Shown here: positions 9,626 through 19,870 of the stretch, in pieces
Layout: each line of letters begins with the position of its first letter
Position numbering within the stretch: the stretch's first letter is position 1
Assembly: GCF_019038415.1 (NCBI RefSeq)
Contig: NZ_JAFKRG010000010.1
Location: 1 to 64,000, forward strand
DNA from: Synechococcus sp. CCY 9618
GTDB lineage: Bacteria > Cyanobacteriota > Cyanobacteriia > PCC-6307 > Cyanobiaceae
Length of the DNA: 64,000 nt
Direction: 5' to 3'
Made by a program: the position numbers and the translations under genes
Notes under the pieces: generated by a model
Told to the model about the DNA's origin: nothing
What the model saw: only the letters and a program-made list of their open reading frames with translations
Databases searched by the model: none

Positions 9626-11623
9626 ATGCCCCGCCTTTCGCCGTTGCCCCTGCTGCTGCTTGTGGTGCTCCTGCAGGCCCAGCTGCGGCCCCTCCAGCCC
9701 GGGGCGTCGGATCCGCTGCGGCTGTTGGCCGGGCAGGACGGTCCCCGGCCGGTGCTGCTGCAGGGGCGCCTGATGGGGGATCCGATCGCCGCGGTCTCCC
9801 CTGCCGACGCGCGGCCGGAGGGGACCGGATCCTGTCGGGTGCTGCTGCAGACCGCCGGCGGCCGCAGCGAACTCGTTCTCGACCCCTGTCTGTCCCTGCA
9901 GGAGGGCTGGCATGTGCGGGTGTCCGGCCTGTTGCGGCGCCCCCGGCCGGCTCCCCACCCCCTGCTGGCGGGGCCGGCGGAGCGGCTGGCCCGTCAGGGC
10001 AGCTGGACCCGGCTGTCGGTGCAGCGACTGGAGGTGCTGGACCGGCCGGCCACCCCCATCGCCGATCTGCGCCGCAGCATCGCTGCCCGTTTCGTGGCTG
10101 CGGCGGGCCCCGAGCGGGGCGGCCTGCTGGCGGCCCTGGTGCTGGGCAGCGCCGTGGTGCCTCTGCCGGCCGACCTGCGCGCCGACTTCCGCGCCGCGGG
10201 CCTTTCCCATGCCCTGGCGGCCTCAGGTTTCCACCTGAGCGTGCTGCTGGGGGCCGTGCTGGCCCTGGGCCGGAGCCTGGGCCGTCCCCTGCGCCTGGCC
10301 CTGGGCGGCGCTGCCATGGGCCTGTTCCTGCTGCTGGCCGGCGCCCAGCCCTCGGTGGTGCGGGCGGTGCTGATGGGGGCCATCGCCCTGCTGCTGCTGG
10401 AGACCGGCCGGCGCGGCCGCCCCCTGGGGATCCTTTCCCTCAGCCTGGCGGGCATGCTGCTGCTGCGGCCGGCCTGGCTCCATGACGTCGGCTTTCAGCT
10501 GAGCGCCGCCGCCACCGCCGGCCTGGTGCTCACGGCCCGTCCCCTGGAGCAGGCTTTGGCCCGGCGCCTGCCGGGCGGCCCCCCTGACGCCCCCGGCTGG
10601 TGGCGGGGCTGGCTGGCCCCCGCCCTGGCGGTGCCGGTGGCGGCCAGTCTCTGGACCCTGCCTCTGCAGCTGCTCCACTTCGGGGTGGTGCCCCTCTACG
10701 CCGTGCCGGCCAACCTGCTGGCGGCCCCCCTGCTCACACCCCTCACCCTGGGGGCGATGGCCCTGGCAGGGGCGGCCGTGCTCGTGCCCCCCCTGCTGGC
10801 GCCCCTGCTGGCACCCCTGGGCTGGCTGGCGGGCGGGCTGCTCGGGCTGGCCCATGCCGTCGCCGGTCTTCCCCTGGCCCAGTGGCAGAGCGGCCGTCCC
10901 CTGCCGCTTCTGGTGCTGGCTTTCGCCCTGGCCCTGCTGGGCCTGGTGCTGCCCGGGCTCGACCGGCACCTGCGGCTCTTGGCGGCAAGCCTGGCCGCCG
11001 CAGTGCTGGCGCTGCATCTGGTGCTGCTCACGGGCGACCAGCTGCTGCTGGTGCACCAGGACGGGGCCGGCGCCGCCCGCGATTTGCTGCTGGCCCGGCA
11101 CCGGGGCCGGGCGGCGCTGGTCAGCAGCCGTGCCGATGGGCTCAGCTGCCGGCAGGCCGGCCAGCTGGCCCAGGGACTGGGGGTGGAGCGCTTCGACTGG
11201 GCCCTGCTGCTGGATCCGGTGGCGGCGGCCGACCCCGACTGCTGGCGGCGCCAGGCCGGCCGGGTGGTGGCCTACGGCGCAGGGGGGGCGCCCCTGGCGG
11301 CAGGTCAGCGGCTGGAGAGCCGGGGCCTGGCCGTGGAGGCCCTGGCCATGGACAGCCATGCCCTGCGGCTGCACCTGGGCCCCTGGCGCTGGCAGCTGCT
11401 CCCGGATCGGCAGTCCCTGGTGTCCTGGCGCTCCGGCACAAGCCGCGGTGTCCGGGGCGACGAGGCGCTGTGGCTGGGATTCGTGCCCCGGGCGGCCGAG
11501 CGCCGTGCCCTGCTGGCCCATGGGCCACGGCAGGTGTGGCTCAGCGGCGCTGAGCCGGCCGGCCCGCCCCTGCCGCACGGGTGGCGGGCCAGCGGGCCGA
11601 GCGGAGCGCTGACCGCTCCGTAA
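9626..11623 (+). CDS. comEC: ComEC/Rec2-family DNA-uptake membrane channel
   Basis: A 665-residue polytopic protein of the ComEC/Rec2 family, which moves single-stranded DNA across the inner membrane in natural transformation. An N-terminal hydrophobic segment and OB-like region (residues ~1-150) precede the competence core, with ALVLGSAVVPLPADLRADFR and GLSHALAASGFHLS near residues 170-210. Further helices follow. The C-terminal ~170 residues occupy the place of the metallo-hydrolase domain, but no HxHxDH motif is visible, so that domain looks degenerate. No other com genes lie nearby. Confidence 0.88.
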   Translation: MPRLSPLPLLLLVVLLQAQLRPLQPGASDPLRLLAGQDGPRPVLLQGRLMGDPIAAVSPADARPEGTGSCRVLLQTAGGRSELVLDPCLSLQEGWHVRVSGLLRRPRPAPHPLLAGPAERLARQGSWTRLSVQRLEVLDRPATPIADLRRSIAARFVAAAGPERGGLLAALVLGSAVVPLPADLRADFRAAGLSHALAASGFHLSVLLGAVLALGRSLGRPLRLALGGAAMGLFLLLAGAQPSVVRAVLMGAIALLLLETGRRGRPLGILSLSLAGMLLLRPAWLHDVGFQLSAAATAGLVLTARPLEQALARRLPGGPPDAPGWWRGWLAPALAVPVAASLWTLPLQLLHFGVVPLYAVPANLLAAPLLTPLTLGAMALAGAAVLVPPLLAPLLAPLGWLAGGLLGLAHAVAGLPLAQWQSGRPLPLLVLAFALALLGLVLPGLDRHLRLLAASLAAAVLALHLVLLTGDQLLLVHQDGAGAARDLLLARHRGRAALVSSRADGLSCRQAGQLAQGLGVERFDWALLLDPVAAADPDCWRRQAGRVVAYGAGGAPLAAGQRLESRGLAVEALAMDSHALRLHLGPWRWQLLPDRQSLVSWRSGTSRGVRGDEALWLGFVPRAAERRALLAHGPRQVWLSGAEPAGPPLPHGWRASGPSGALTAP

Positions 11624-11647
11624 AGTGATGGGCGGCCGCAAGGCCTT

Positions 11648-11732
11648 GGAGAGGTGGCTGAGTGGTCGAAAGCGAACGACTCGAAATCGTTTGAAGGGAA
11701 ACCTTCCGTGGGTTCGAATCCCACCCTCTCCG
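11648..11732 (+). tRNA. tRNA-Ser(CGA)
   Basis: An 85-nt class II tRNA. The acceptor GGAGAGG (11648-11654) pairs with CCTCTCC (11725-11731), and G73 is the serine-type discriminator. The anticodon stem AACGA/TCGTT encloses loop CTCGAAA, giving anticodon CGA. The T-arm reads GGGTTCGAATCCC. The long variable arm typical of tRNA-Ser is present. CCA is not encoded. A short T-run follows. Confidence 0.95.
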
Positions 11733-11769
11733 TTTTCCCCTGGCTCCGGCCCTGGAGGCCGTGGCTCGA

Positions 11770-12012
11770 TCAGGAGTGGAACAGCAGCACCAGGCCGGAC
11801 TTCACCTGGTGGAACTCCCTCTCCTCCCGGCTGAGGTCCAGCCCCACCTGCAGCCCCTCCCGGAGGGCCACATCGAAGGGCGGAGGCGTGGGAGGGTTGC
11901 CGTCGCACCAGAGTGCTGCGATCCCCACAGGCGTGGCATGCCAGCGGAAGCAGGGTGTGGTGCCGATCGAGGGCTCCTGCAGGGCATCTTCGAGAAGCTC
12001 TCGGATCGCCAT
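11770..12012 (-). CDS. Hypothetical 80-aa protein
   Basis: An 80-residue acidic-to-neutral protein with MAIRELLEDALQEPSIG at its start, a central Trp/Cys/Pro region (FRWHATP, ALWCDGNPPTPPP) and a helical end (ALREGLQVGLDLSREEREF). It has no membrane segment or catalytic motif and no family is recognised. It fills the space between tRNA-Ser and a divergent glycosyltransferase. Support is the clean single ORF in an otherwise empty gap. Confidence 0.5.
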   Translation of the reverse strand: MAIRELLEDALQEPSIGTTPCFRWHATPVGIAALWCDGNPPTPPPFDVALREGLQVGLDLSREEREFHQVKSGLVLLFHS

Positions 12013-12119
12013 CGTGTCCCGGCTCTCGCCATCCCAGTCGTCGCCTTAGCTTCGACAGATAGCCCCGCCAGGGCAATCGGCTGAGAGTTTTCGTGATACA
12101 GGCGCCTACCGTGCCTGCC

Positions 12120-13313
12120 ATGACGGCCTTTCCCCGTTCGATCGCTCTGGTGCACGAGTGGTTCACGCCCCGGGCCGCGGGGGGCTCCGAGCAGGTGGTG
12201 CAGGAGCTGGACAGTCTGCTGGCCGGGCGGGGAACCACGCCGACGCTGTTCGCCCTGGTGGACGGCGAGAGCGGCCGGCCCGGCAGCTGGCTGGCGGGAC
12301 GGACGGTCCACACCAGCTTCATCCAGCGGCTGCCCTGGGGGGTGAGCCACGTGCAGCAGTACCTGCCGCTGCTGCCCCTGGCGATCGAGCAGCTGGACCT
12401 CTCCGGCCACCCCCTGGTGATCAGCAGCAGCCATCTGGTGGCCAAGGGGGTGCTGACCGGCCCCGACCAGCTGCACGTCAGCTACGTGCACACACCGGTC
12501 CGCTATGCCTGGGACCAGATGCACACCTATCTGGCCCGCTCGGGCCTGGCCCGTGGCCCCCTGGGCCCCCTGGTGCGGCTGCAGCTGCACCAGCTGCGCC
12601 AGTGGGATGTGGTGAGCAGTGCCAGGGTGGATGCGCTGGTGGCCAATTCCCGCTTCACCGCCCGCCGGATCCGGTCGTTCTGGCGCCGTCGCGCCCAGGT
12701 GCTGCATCCCCCCGTGGCGGTGGAGCGGTTCCGCTGGGACCGGCCCCGTGATGACGTCTACGTGAGTCTCTGTCGGCTGGTGCCCAACAAGCGGGTCGAT
12801 GTGGTGGTGGAGGCCTTCAACCGCACAGGTCTGCCCCTGGTGGTGCTCGGTGACGGCCCCGAGCGGCGCCGGCTGGAGGCCATGGCGGGGTCCACGATCC
12901 GCTTCCTCGGTCGCCTGCCGGACCCGGAGACGGCCGGCTGGCTGGAGCGGGCCAGGGCCTACGTGTATGCGGGGCTGGAGGATTTCGGCATCGCTCCGGT
13001 GGAGGCGATGGCCGCCGGTGCCCCGGTGATCGCCTTCGGGCGTGGCGGGATTCTCGACAGCGTCAGCTGCCTGAGCGGGGAGGAGCGGCCCCCCACCGGT
13101 CTGCTGTTCCCGGAGCAGAGCGCCGCCAGCCTGGCGGCGGCGCTGGAGCATTTCGAGGCGGGCCGGCTGTGGCGATCCCTGCCGGCGGAGGGTCAGCGCC
13201 GTCGTGCGGAGTGCTTCGCCCCCGAGGTCTTCCGGCGGCGCATGGACGGGCTGCTGGAGCGTCTCTGGGAGCAGCACCTGCGGCACCTCCGTCGACCTGT
13301 GCCTCTGGTCTGA
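12120..13313 (+). CDS. Glycosyltransferase family 4 (GT-B fold)
   Basis: About 397 residues from the ATG at 12120 (MTAFPRSIALVHEWF); an ATG at 12093 would add nine residues. The donor-binding half has the GT4 pattern: LCRLVPNKRVDVVVEAFN, LVVLGDGPERRRLEAMAG, and the EX7E-type segment EDFGIAPVEAMAAGAPVIAF. It probably transfers a sugar from a nucleotide-sugar to a lipid-linked glycan. The next gene, 65 bp downstream, is an initiating sugar-phosphate transferase, so both likely serve exopolysaccharide or LPS synthesis. Confidence 0.85.
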   Translation: MTAFPRSIALVHEWFTPRAAGGSEQVVQELDSLLAGRGTTPTLFALVDGESGRPGSWLAGRTVHTSFIQRLPWGVSHVQQYLPLLPLAIEQLDLSGHPLVISSSHLVAKGVLTGPDQLHVSYVHTPVRYAWDQMHTYLARSGLARGPLGPLVRLQLHQLRQWDVVSSARVDALVANSRFTARRIRSFWRRRAQVLHPPVAVERFRWDRPRDDVYVSLCRLVPNKRVDVVVEAFNRTGLPLVVLGDGPERRRLEAMAGSTIRFLGRLPDPETAGWLERARAYVYAGLEDFGIAPVEAMAAGAPVIAFGRGGILDSVSCLSGEERPPTGLLFPEQSAASLAAALEHFEAGRLWRSLPAEGQRRRAECFAPEVFRRRMDGLLERLWEQHLRHLRRPVPLV

Positions 13314-13378
13314 GTGGCCCCCGGGGATGGAGTTCCGGTCCAGTGGATCTTTAACTTCACCTAACACAGCAGGCCCCC

Positions 13379-14095
13379 ATGCTCTCTTCCATCGGGACCC
13401 CCTACGCCTCTTCGCAGCTTGTGACAGCTCCGGCGCAGGTGTTCACCGCTGAAGAGCTGATCGCTTTCCAGTCCAAGCGTGATCGCGTCCTCAAGCGCAG
13501 TGGCGACATCGTCTTCTCCCTCGCCGTGCTCAGCCTCGGTGCACCTGTGCTGCTTGTCCTGGCCCTGCTGGTGAAGGTCACCTCCCGGGGGCCTGTGTTC
13601 TACGTGCAGCAGAGGGTGGGACGGGATTACCGCAGCTTCGGTTGCATCAAGTTCCGCACCATGCGCCGCGATGCCGATCGAGTGCTTTCCAAACTCCTGG
13701 CCGAATCCTCCGATCTCGACGAGGAGTTCCGCAATGATTTCAAGATCAGGAACGATCCCCGCATCACCCGACTCGGCAAGTTTCTGCGGCGCTCCAGCCT
13801 CGACGAACTGCCCCAGTTCCTCAATGTGCTCCGGGGGGAAATGAGCGTGGTGGGCCCCCGCCCGATTGTGAACAAGGAACTGGAGCGCTATGGCGATCGC
13901 ATGGACGAAGTCCTGGCCGTTCGGCCAGGACTCACGGGCCTCTGGCAGGTGTCCGGCCGCAACAACCTGAGCTACCCCGAAAGAGTGCAGCTGGACGTGC
14001 GCTATGCGCGCTGCCGCAACTTCCTGATGGATCTGCGCATCATTGTGCGCACCATCAGCGTGATGCTGGATCCCCGCGACCGCGGCGCCTACTGA
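13379..14095 (+). CDS. Polyprenyl-phosphate sugar-1-phosphate transferase (WbaP/WcaJ C-terminal type)
   Basis: A 238-residue monotopic phosphoglycosyltransferase that starts glycan assembly on undecaprenyl phosphate. After one hydrophobic segment (about 41-64) come QQRVGRDYRSFGCIKFRTM, the catalytic pair region, RITRLGKFLRRSSLDELPQ, MSVVGPRP and RPGLTGLWQVSGRN, all hallmarks of the bacterial sugar transferase family. It lacks the N-terminal multi-helix domain of long WbaP forms. The preceding GT4 gene is probably its partner. Confidence 0.9.
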   Translation: MLSSIGTPYASSQLVTAPAQVFTAEELIAFQSKRDRVLKRSGDIVFSLAVLSLGAPVLLVLALLVKVTSRGPVFYVQQRVGRDYRSFGCIKFRTMRRDADRVLSKLLAESSDLDEEFRNDFKIRNDPRITRLGKFLRRSSLDELPQFLNVLRGEMSVVGPRPIVNKELERYGDRMDEVLAVRPGLTGLWQVSGRNNLSYPERVQLDVRYARCRNFLMDLRIIVRTISVMLDPRDRGAY

Positions 14096-14101
14096 AGCGG
14101 C

Positions 14102-15091
14102 TCAGCCCCAGCCCCCCGGACCGGCGAGCCACGGCAACGCCACCAGCAACCACAGCAGCTCGAGCCGATCCCCGAGGCTGAGGATGCGCTTCACCCCTTC
14201 AGGATCGGCGGGGCGGCCCCAGGCCGCCAGGATCGGTTTGCTGCGGACACCATCGGGGTAGGTGTTGGTTCCGCCGAGACGAACGCCGGCGGCATGGGCG
14301 AAGGCGGCTTCCGACACCCCGGCGTTGGGGGAAGGATCGGCGGCGCCGTCCCGCAGGGCTGCGAGCAGCAGCTGGCGGGTCTGCAGGGGGCGGCCTGCGG
14401 CCAGCGGCAGGGTCAGGGCCACCAGCCGGGCGGGCATCCAGGTGAGCAGGTCGTCGAGGCGGGCACCGGCGGTGCCCAGCCAGCGCAGCCGACCGTGGCG
14501 GTAGCCCAGCATCGAGTCGAGGGTGCTGGTCGCCTTGTAGGCCCAGGCCAGGGCCAGGGGGCCGGGCAGATGGGGATTCAGCCGGTTCAGGGCCGCCCCC
14601 GCCAGCATCCAGAACAGGGGCGCGAACAGACCGTCGACGGCGTTCTCGGCGGCGGTTTCGGCGGCGGCCCGCAGAATCTCCGCAGCGGGCAGTCCGCTCA
14701 CCTCACGGCCCACGATCCCGGCGAGGCGCGCCCTGGCCAGGACCAGGTCCGGCAGGGCCCGCAGCACGGCCCGCACCGCCCGCCCCAGGCTGCCGCCTGC
14801 CAGGGCACTGGCCAGGCCCAGCAGGAGCAAGGGTGTCCCCAGCACGGGATCCTGGCGGGCCAGGATCTCGATCCCCCAGCCCGCCAGGCCACTGCCCGCC
14901 ACCACCAGCAGGGTGAGCACCAGCCCGCCCAGGCGCAGGCGCCGGGGACGGTCGCCGGCCCAGGCCTCGGCCAGCCGATGCAGGCCTGAGATGGCCCCGC
15001 CCATCACCTGCACCGGGTGGGGGCACCAGAGCGGATCCCCCACCAGCCGATCCAGCAGGCAGGCCAGCAGCAGCAGCGCAGGAAGGCTCAC
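14102..15091 (-). CDS. cobD: Adenosylcobinamide-phosphate synthase CobD/CbiB
   Basis: A 329-residue integral membrane protein that attaches the aminopropanol arm to adenosylcobyric acid in cobalamin, or pseudocobalamin, synthesis. Family motifs are LLACLLDRLVGDP at the start, HPVQVMGG, AAETAAENAVDGLFAPLFWM, YKATSTLDSMLGYR and PSPNAGVSEAAFAHA. The frame is open upstream, but the GTG at 15091 overlaps the stop of the MFS gene (GTGA) and begins exactly at the family N-terminus. I see no cobalamin riboswitch upstream. Confidence 0.92.
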   Translation of the reverse strand: MSLPALLLLACLLDRLVGDPLWCPHPVQVMGGAISGLHRLAEAWAGDRPRRLRLGGLVLTLLVVAGSGLAGWGIEILARQDPVLGTPLLLLGLASALAGGSLGRAVRAVLRALPDLVLARARLAGIVGREVSGLPAAEILRAAAETAAENAVDGLFAPLFWMLAGAALNRLNPHLPGPLALAWAYKATSTLDSMLGYRHGRLRWLGTAGARLDDLLTWMPARLVALTLPLAAGRPLQTRQLLLAALRDGAADPSPNAGVSEAAFAHAAGVRLGGTNTYPDGVRSKPILAAWGRPADPEGVKRILSLGDRLELLWLLVALPWLAGPGGWG

Positions 15092-16152
15092 CGCCCCGGT
15101 CTGGCCAGCAGGGGCAGCAGGGCACCGGCACCCACGAAGCCCACCAGCTGGATGGGGAGGCTCGCCGCCAGTCCGATCATCTGGGCCACCAGCCCCATCC
15201 CCAGACAGCCCGCCAGGCCCCCCAGGGCCGAGGACCGCTCCAGGGTGTGCCAGTTCCGCTGCAGATCTCCGCTCGGATCGAGGTCGATGGCCAGGCGGGC
15301 GTCCGCCACGGCCGCCAGCAGCCCGAAGGGCAGGAACAGCAGCACCGCCCCCCAGCCACTGGCCCACTGGGTCGCCAGCAGCACCCCGGCCATCAGCAGA
15401 TAGGGCAACGGGGGCGGAAGCCTCAGCCGCTGGCCCCAGGCTTCGGCACCGGTGCGCCCCAGCCCGTAGGCCGTGAGCACCAGGCCGAAATCGAAGCAGT
15501 TCCCCTCCGCCTGCTGGCGCACCCAGAGCGGCAGCAGGGCGAAGAGGCCGCCGAACAGCAGGCCCTGCAGCAGACCACTGGGCACCACCGACTGCCCCCG
15601 GATCGTCCCGTCCGGGCTGCTCCCCCCGGCAGGCTGCTCGTGGGGCTGATCCCGTGCCTGCAGCGCAGCGATCACCGGAGCCAGGGGCAGCAGCAGCACC
15701 AGGGCGTTGCCGAACTGGAGCAGGGCCCTGCCGATGGGAAACAGGAGGGCTGTGAGCAGGTTGCCGAGCAGACGCCCGGCCTCGGCGCCGGCCCGCAGTT
15801 CGCCGATCGGCAGGCCCCCTGGGCCATGCAGCTGGCGCTGCAGGGGTTCCTGGGCCATCCGCAGGCCGGTGGCCAGCAGGCTGATGCCCAGCAGGGGCCC
15901 CAGAAGGGAACGGCCGGTGACGCCTGCCGCCACCAGCAGCAGCAGCCCCAGGCTGAGCAGCTGGATGGCGTAGCCCAGCCGGATCCGCTGGGGCAGGGGC
16001 AGCAGCAGGGGCAGGGTGGCCAGGGCCGGCAGGAGTCCGTTGATCAGCGGTGAGCTGGTGAGGCCACTGAGCAGCCAGGCCGTGGCGCCGATGGTGAGAC
16101 TGACCCCGGCCTGGCTGCTGCCCCAGGCGACGGACAGCAGACGGCGCTGCAT
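15088..16152 (-). CDS. Major facilitator superfamily-like membrane protein
   Basis: A 354-residue protein with about ten to twelve hydrophobic helices and a central hydrophilic loop (QARDQPHEQPAGGSSPDGT). MFS membership is inferred from helix pattern and short Arg/Gly loops such as PQRIRLGY and YGLGRTGAEA. The substrate is unknown. It sits 10 bp after ilvC and overlaps cobD by four bases, so it belongs to the ilvC-cobD transcription unit. A link to cobamide transport is only suggested by that coupling. Confidence 0.65.
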   Translation of the reverse strand: MQRRLLSVAWGSSQAGVSLTIGATAWLLSGLTSSPLINGLLPALATLPLLLPLPQRIRLGYAIQLLSLGLLLLVAAGVTGRSLLGPLLGISLLATGLRMAQEPLQRQLHGPGGLPIGELRAGAEAGRLLGNLLTALLFPIGRALLQFGNALVLLLPLAPVIAALQARDQPHEQPAGGSSPDGTIRGQSVVPSGLLQGLLFGGLFALLPLWVRQQAEGNCFDFGLVLTAYGLGRTGAEAWGQRLRLPPPLPYLLMAGVLLATQWASGWGAVLLFLPFGLLAAVADARLAIDLDPSGDLQRNWHTLERSSALGGLAGCLGMGLVAQMIGLAASLPIQLVGFVGAGALLPLLARPGR

Positions 16153-16162
16153 CGGGATGGAC

Positions 16163-17911
<1,749 letters not shown>

Positions 17912-18583
17912 TCAGCCCACGGTGGCGGCCGTCGGCAGCTCCTTGCGGCTGGTGAGGACCCGGTCGATCAGGCCGTAGGCCATGGCCTCCTCGGCGGTGA
18001 GGTAGGTCATCCGGTCGGAGTCCTTGGAGAGCTCTTCGACCGTTTTGCCGGTGTTCTCCGAGAGGATTTCCAGGAGGCTGTGCTTGTTGTGCAGCACTTC
18101 CTTCGCCCGGATCTGGATGTCGCTGGCCTGGCCGCGGGCACCGGAGCGGGGCTGGTGCAGCACGATCGAGGCGTGGGGCAGGGCGGCCCGCTGGCCCTTG
18201 GTGCCGGCCGACAGGATCATGGCGGCGGTGCCCATGGCCTGGCCGATGCAGATGGTGTGCACCGGTGGCTTCACGTAACGCAGGGTGTCGCAGATGGCGA
18301 AGGCTTCGGTCTCGAAGCCGATGGCGTCGCCGGAGTACCAGCTGGTGCCGGTGGAGTTGATGTAGAAGAAGATCGGCTTCTCCGGATTGTCGAATTCCAG
18401 ATACAGCAACTGGGCGATGATCAGCTCGGTGACATCGATGCCCATCTGCCGTTTGGCGTCGTCATCGGAGAACAGGGGCAGGCCCAGATAGACGATGCGC
18501 TCCTTGAGCAGCAGGGACGGCAGATCAGGCGGCGGCGTGCGCATCACCGCGGAATCGCCGTAGTAGGGGGCCGACACCGTCAT
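17912..18583 (-). CDS. clpR: ClpR, catalytically inactive ClpP paralogue
   Basis: About 223 residues from the ATG at 18583; a GTG at 18589 is also possible. The fold matches ClpP, but the catalytic Ser motif is [12 protein letters not shown] instead of GLAASMGAF, so the nucleophile is missing. His ([11 protein letters not shown]) and Asp ([11 protein letters not shown]) positions are retained. This is the hallmark of ClpR, the non-proteolytic subunit of the cyanobacterial ClpP3/R core. It is directly upstream of clpP3 and 31 bp downstream of the PIN/TRAM gene. Confidence 0.93.
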   Translation of the reverse strand: MTVSAPYYGDSAVMRTPPPDLPSLLLKERIVYLGLPLFSDDDAKRQMGIDVTELIIAQLLYLEFDNPEKPIFFYINSTGTSWYSGDAIGFETEAFAICDTLRYVKPPVHTICIGQAMGTAAMILSAGTKGQRAALPHASIVLHQPRSGARGQASDIQIRAKEVLHNKHSLLEILSENTGKTVEELSKDSDRMTYLTAEEAMAYGLIDRVLTSRKELPTAATVG

Positions 18584-18614
18584 CCGCACTCACCATCAGG
18601 CATGAGGCAGGAGC

Positions 18615-19778
18615 CTAGCCGGGGCCCGGAGGCTGGTGCTCCCGCACGGCGACGGGTTTCCCGCCCTGCTTCTCCGGGGACTTGCCGTTGCCCCGCTCGC
18701 CGTGGCGGTCCTGATGGCGGTCGCAGCGGGCGAACACCATGCGGCCGGTTGGGGTCTGGAGAGCGCCGGTGACGGTCACGGGCAGCCGTTCGCCGATGCA
18801 CTGGCTGGCATCCTCCACCACCACCATGGTGCCGTCCTCCAGGTAGCCCACGCCCTGGTCGGCCTCCTTGCCTTCACGCACGATCTTGAGCTGCAGCCCG
18901 TCGCCCGGCTGAACCTCTGGCCGCAGGGCGATGACCAGTTCGCTGAGGTTCATCACCTTCAGCTCCTGCACCTGGGCGACCTGGGCGAGGTTGTAGTCGG
19001 CGGTGAGCAGGGTGCCGCCGGTGTCGGCGGTGAGCTTGAGCAGCTTGTCGTCGGCGCCGTTGCCGCTGTAGCGGGTGCTGTTCACCACCAGCCGGCGGCC
19101 GTAGGCCTCCCGCAGTTCGGTGAGCAGCTTCAGGCCCCGGCGCCCCTTGGCCCTCTTCTCACCGTTGGAGGAGTCGGCCAGGGCCTGAAGTTCATCGATC
19201 ACCGCCTGGGCCACGATCACCTGACCCTCCAGCAGGCCGGAGGCCAGCAGGCCGCGGATGCGGCCGTCGATGATCACGCTGGTGTCGAGGATCTTGGCGC
19301 TGGCCGGCTGCAGCACCCCATCGGCCACCAGCAGGGCCTCGGTGCTGGCCGGATTGAACAGACGCAGCAGGGTGCGGCCGTGCACCTCCGCCAGGTTGTA
19401 CCCCAGCACGCCGAAGAACACGTTGCTGAGCACCGCCGCCAGCGGCTTGATCAGCACCACCTCCCAGGGCAGGGGCAACAGCAGAATCGGGGCCAGCAGC
19501 AGGTTGGCCACCAGCAGGCCCAGGATCAGCCCCACCGCGCGGCTGACCAGCAGATCGGTGGGCATGCTGCGCACCTGGGCCATCAGGCGGCGACGCAGCT
19601 GCTGGAAGAAGATGCCGGCGATCAGGCCGAAGAAGGCGCCGAAGCCGCCCATCACCCAGCGAAGGCCTTCCTGGTTGGTGACCTCGATCAGCAGCTGCTC
19701 GGGCAGCAGGTCGACACCAAGCCAGCCGGTGGCGGCTCCTGAGATCAGGAACAGCAGCAAGATGAGGGTGTCCACCAT
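18615..19778 (-). CDS. PIN/TRAM-domain membrane protein (YacL-like)
   Basis: 387 residues from the ATG at 19778 (MVDTLILLLFLISG). Three to four membrane helices (residues ~1-130) precede a PIN nuclease-like domain with acidic residues in KILDTSVIIDGR, VIDELQALAD and LLTADYNL. A TRAM RNA-binding segment follows (GDGLQLKIVREGKEADQGVGYLED). The C-terminus is His/Gly/Lys-rich. This architecture is common in cyanobacteria and Firmicutes; the role is unclear, probably RNA-related. It heads the clpR-clpP3-ilvC run. Confidence 0.88.
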   Translation of the reverse strand: MVDTLILLLFLISGAATGWLGVDLLPEQLLIEVTNQEGLRWVMGGFGAFFGLIAGIFFQQLRRRLMAQVRSMPTDLLVSRAVGLILGLLVANLLLAPILLLPLPWEVVLIKPLAAVLSNVFFGVLGYNLAEVHGRTLLRLFNPASTEALLVADGVLQPASAKILDTSVIIDGRIRGLLASGLLEGQVIVAQAVIDELQALADSSNGEKRAKGRRGLKLLTELREAYGRRLVVNSTRYSGNGADDKLLKLTADTGGTLLTADYNLAQVAQVQELKVMNLSELVIALRPEVQPGDGLQLKIVREGKEADQGVGYLEDGTMVVVEDASQCIGERLPVTVTGALQTPTGRMVFARCDRHQDRHGERGNGKSPEKQGGKPVAVREHQPPGPG

Positions 19779-19870
19779 GCTTCGAAGTGCCGACGCCTTG
19801 GCGCCCTGCAGGTCCGCCAAACAGCTTGGCCGATCTTTCTCCGTTTGGCCTCCAGGGATTACCGCCCGTG

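Noticed and set aside
15000-16152. Cobalamin riboswitch upstream of cobD or the MFS gene
   Set aside because: The intergenic spaces are 10 bp or negative, and no B12-box-like sequence is seen upstream of ilvC.
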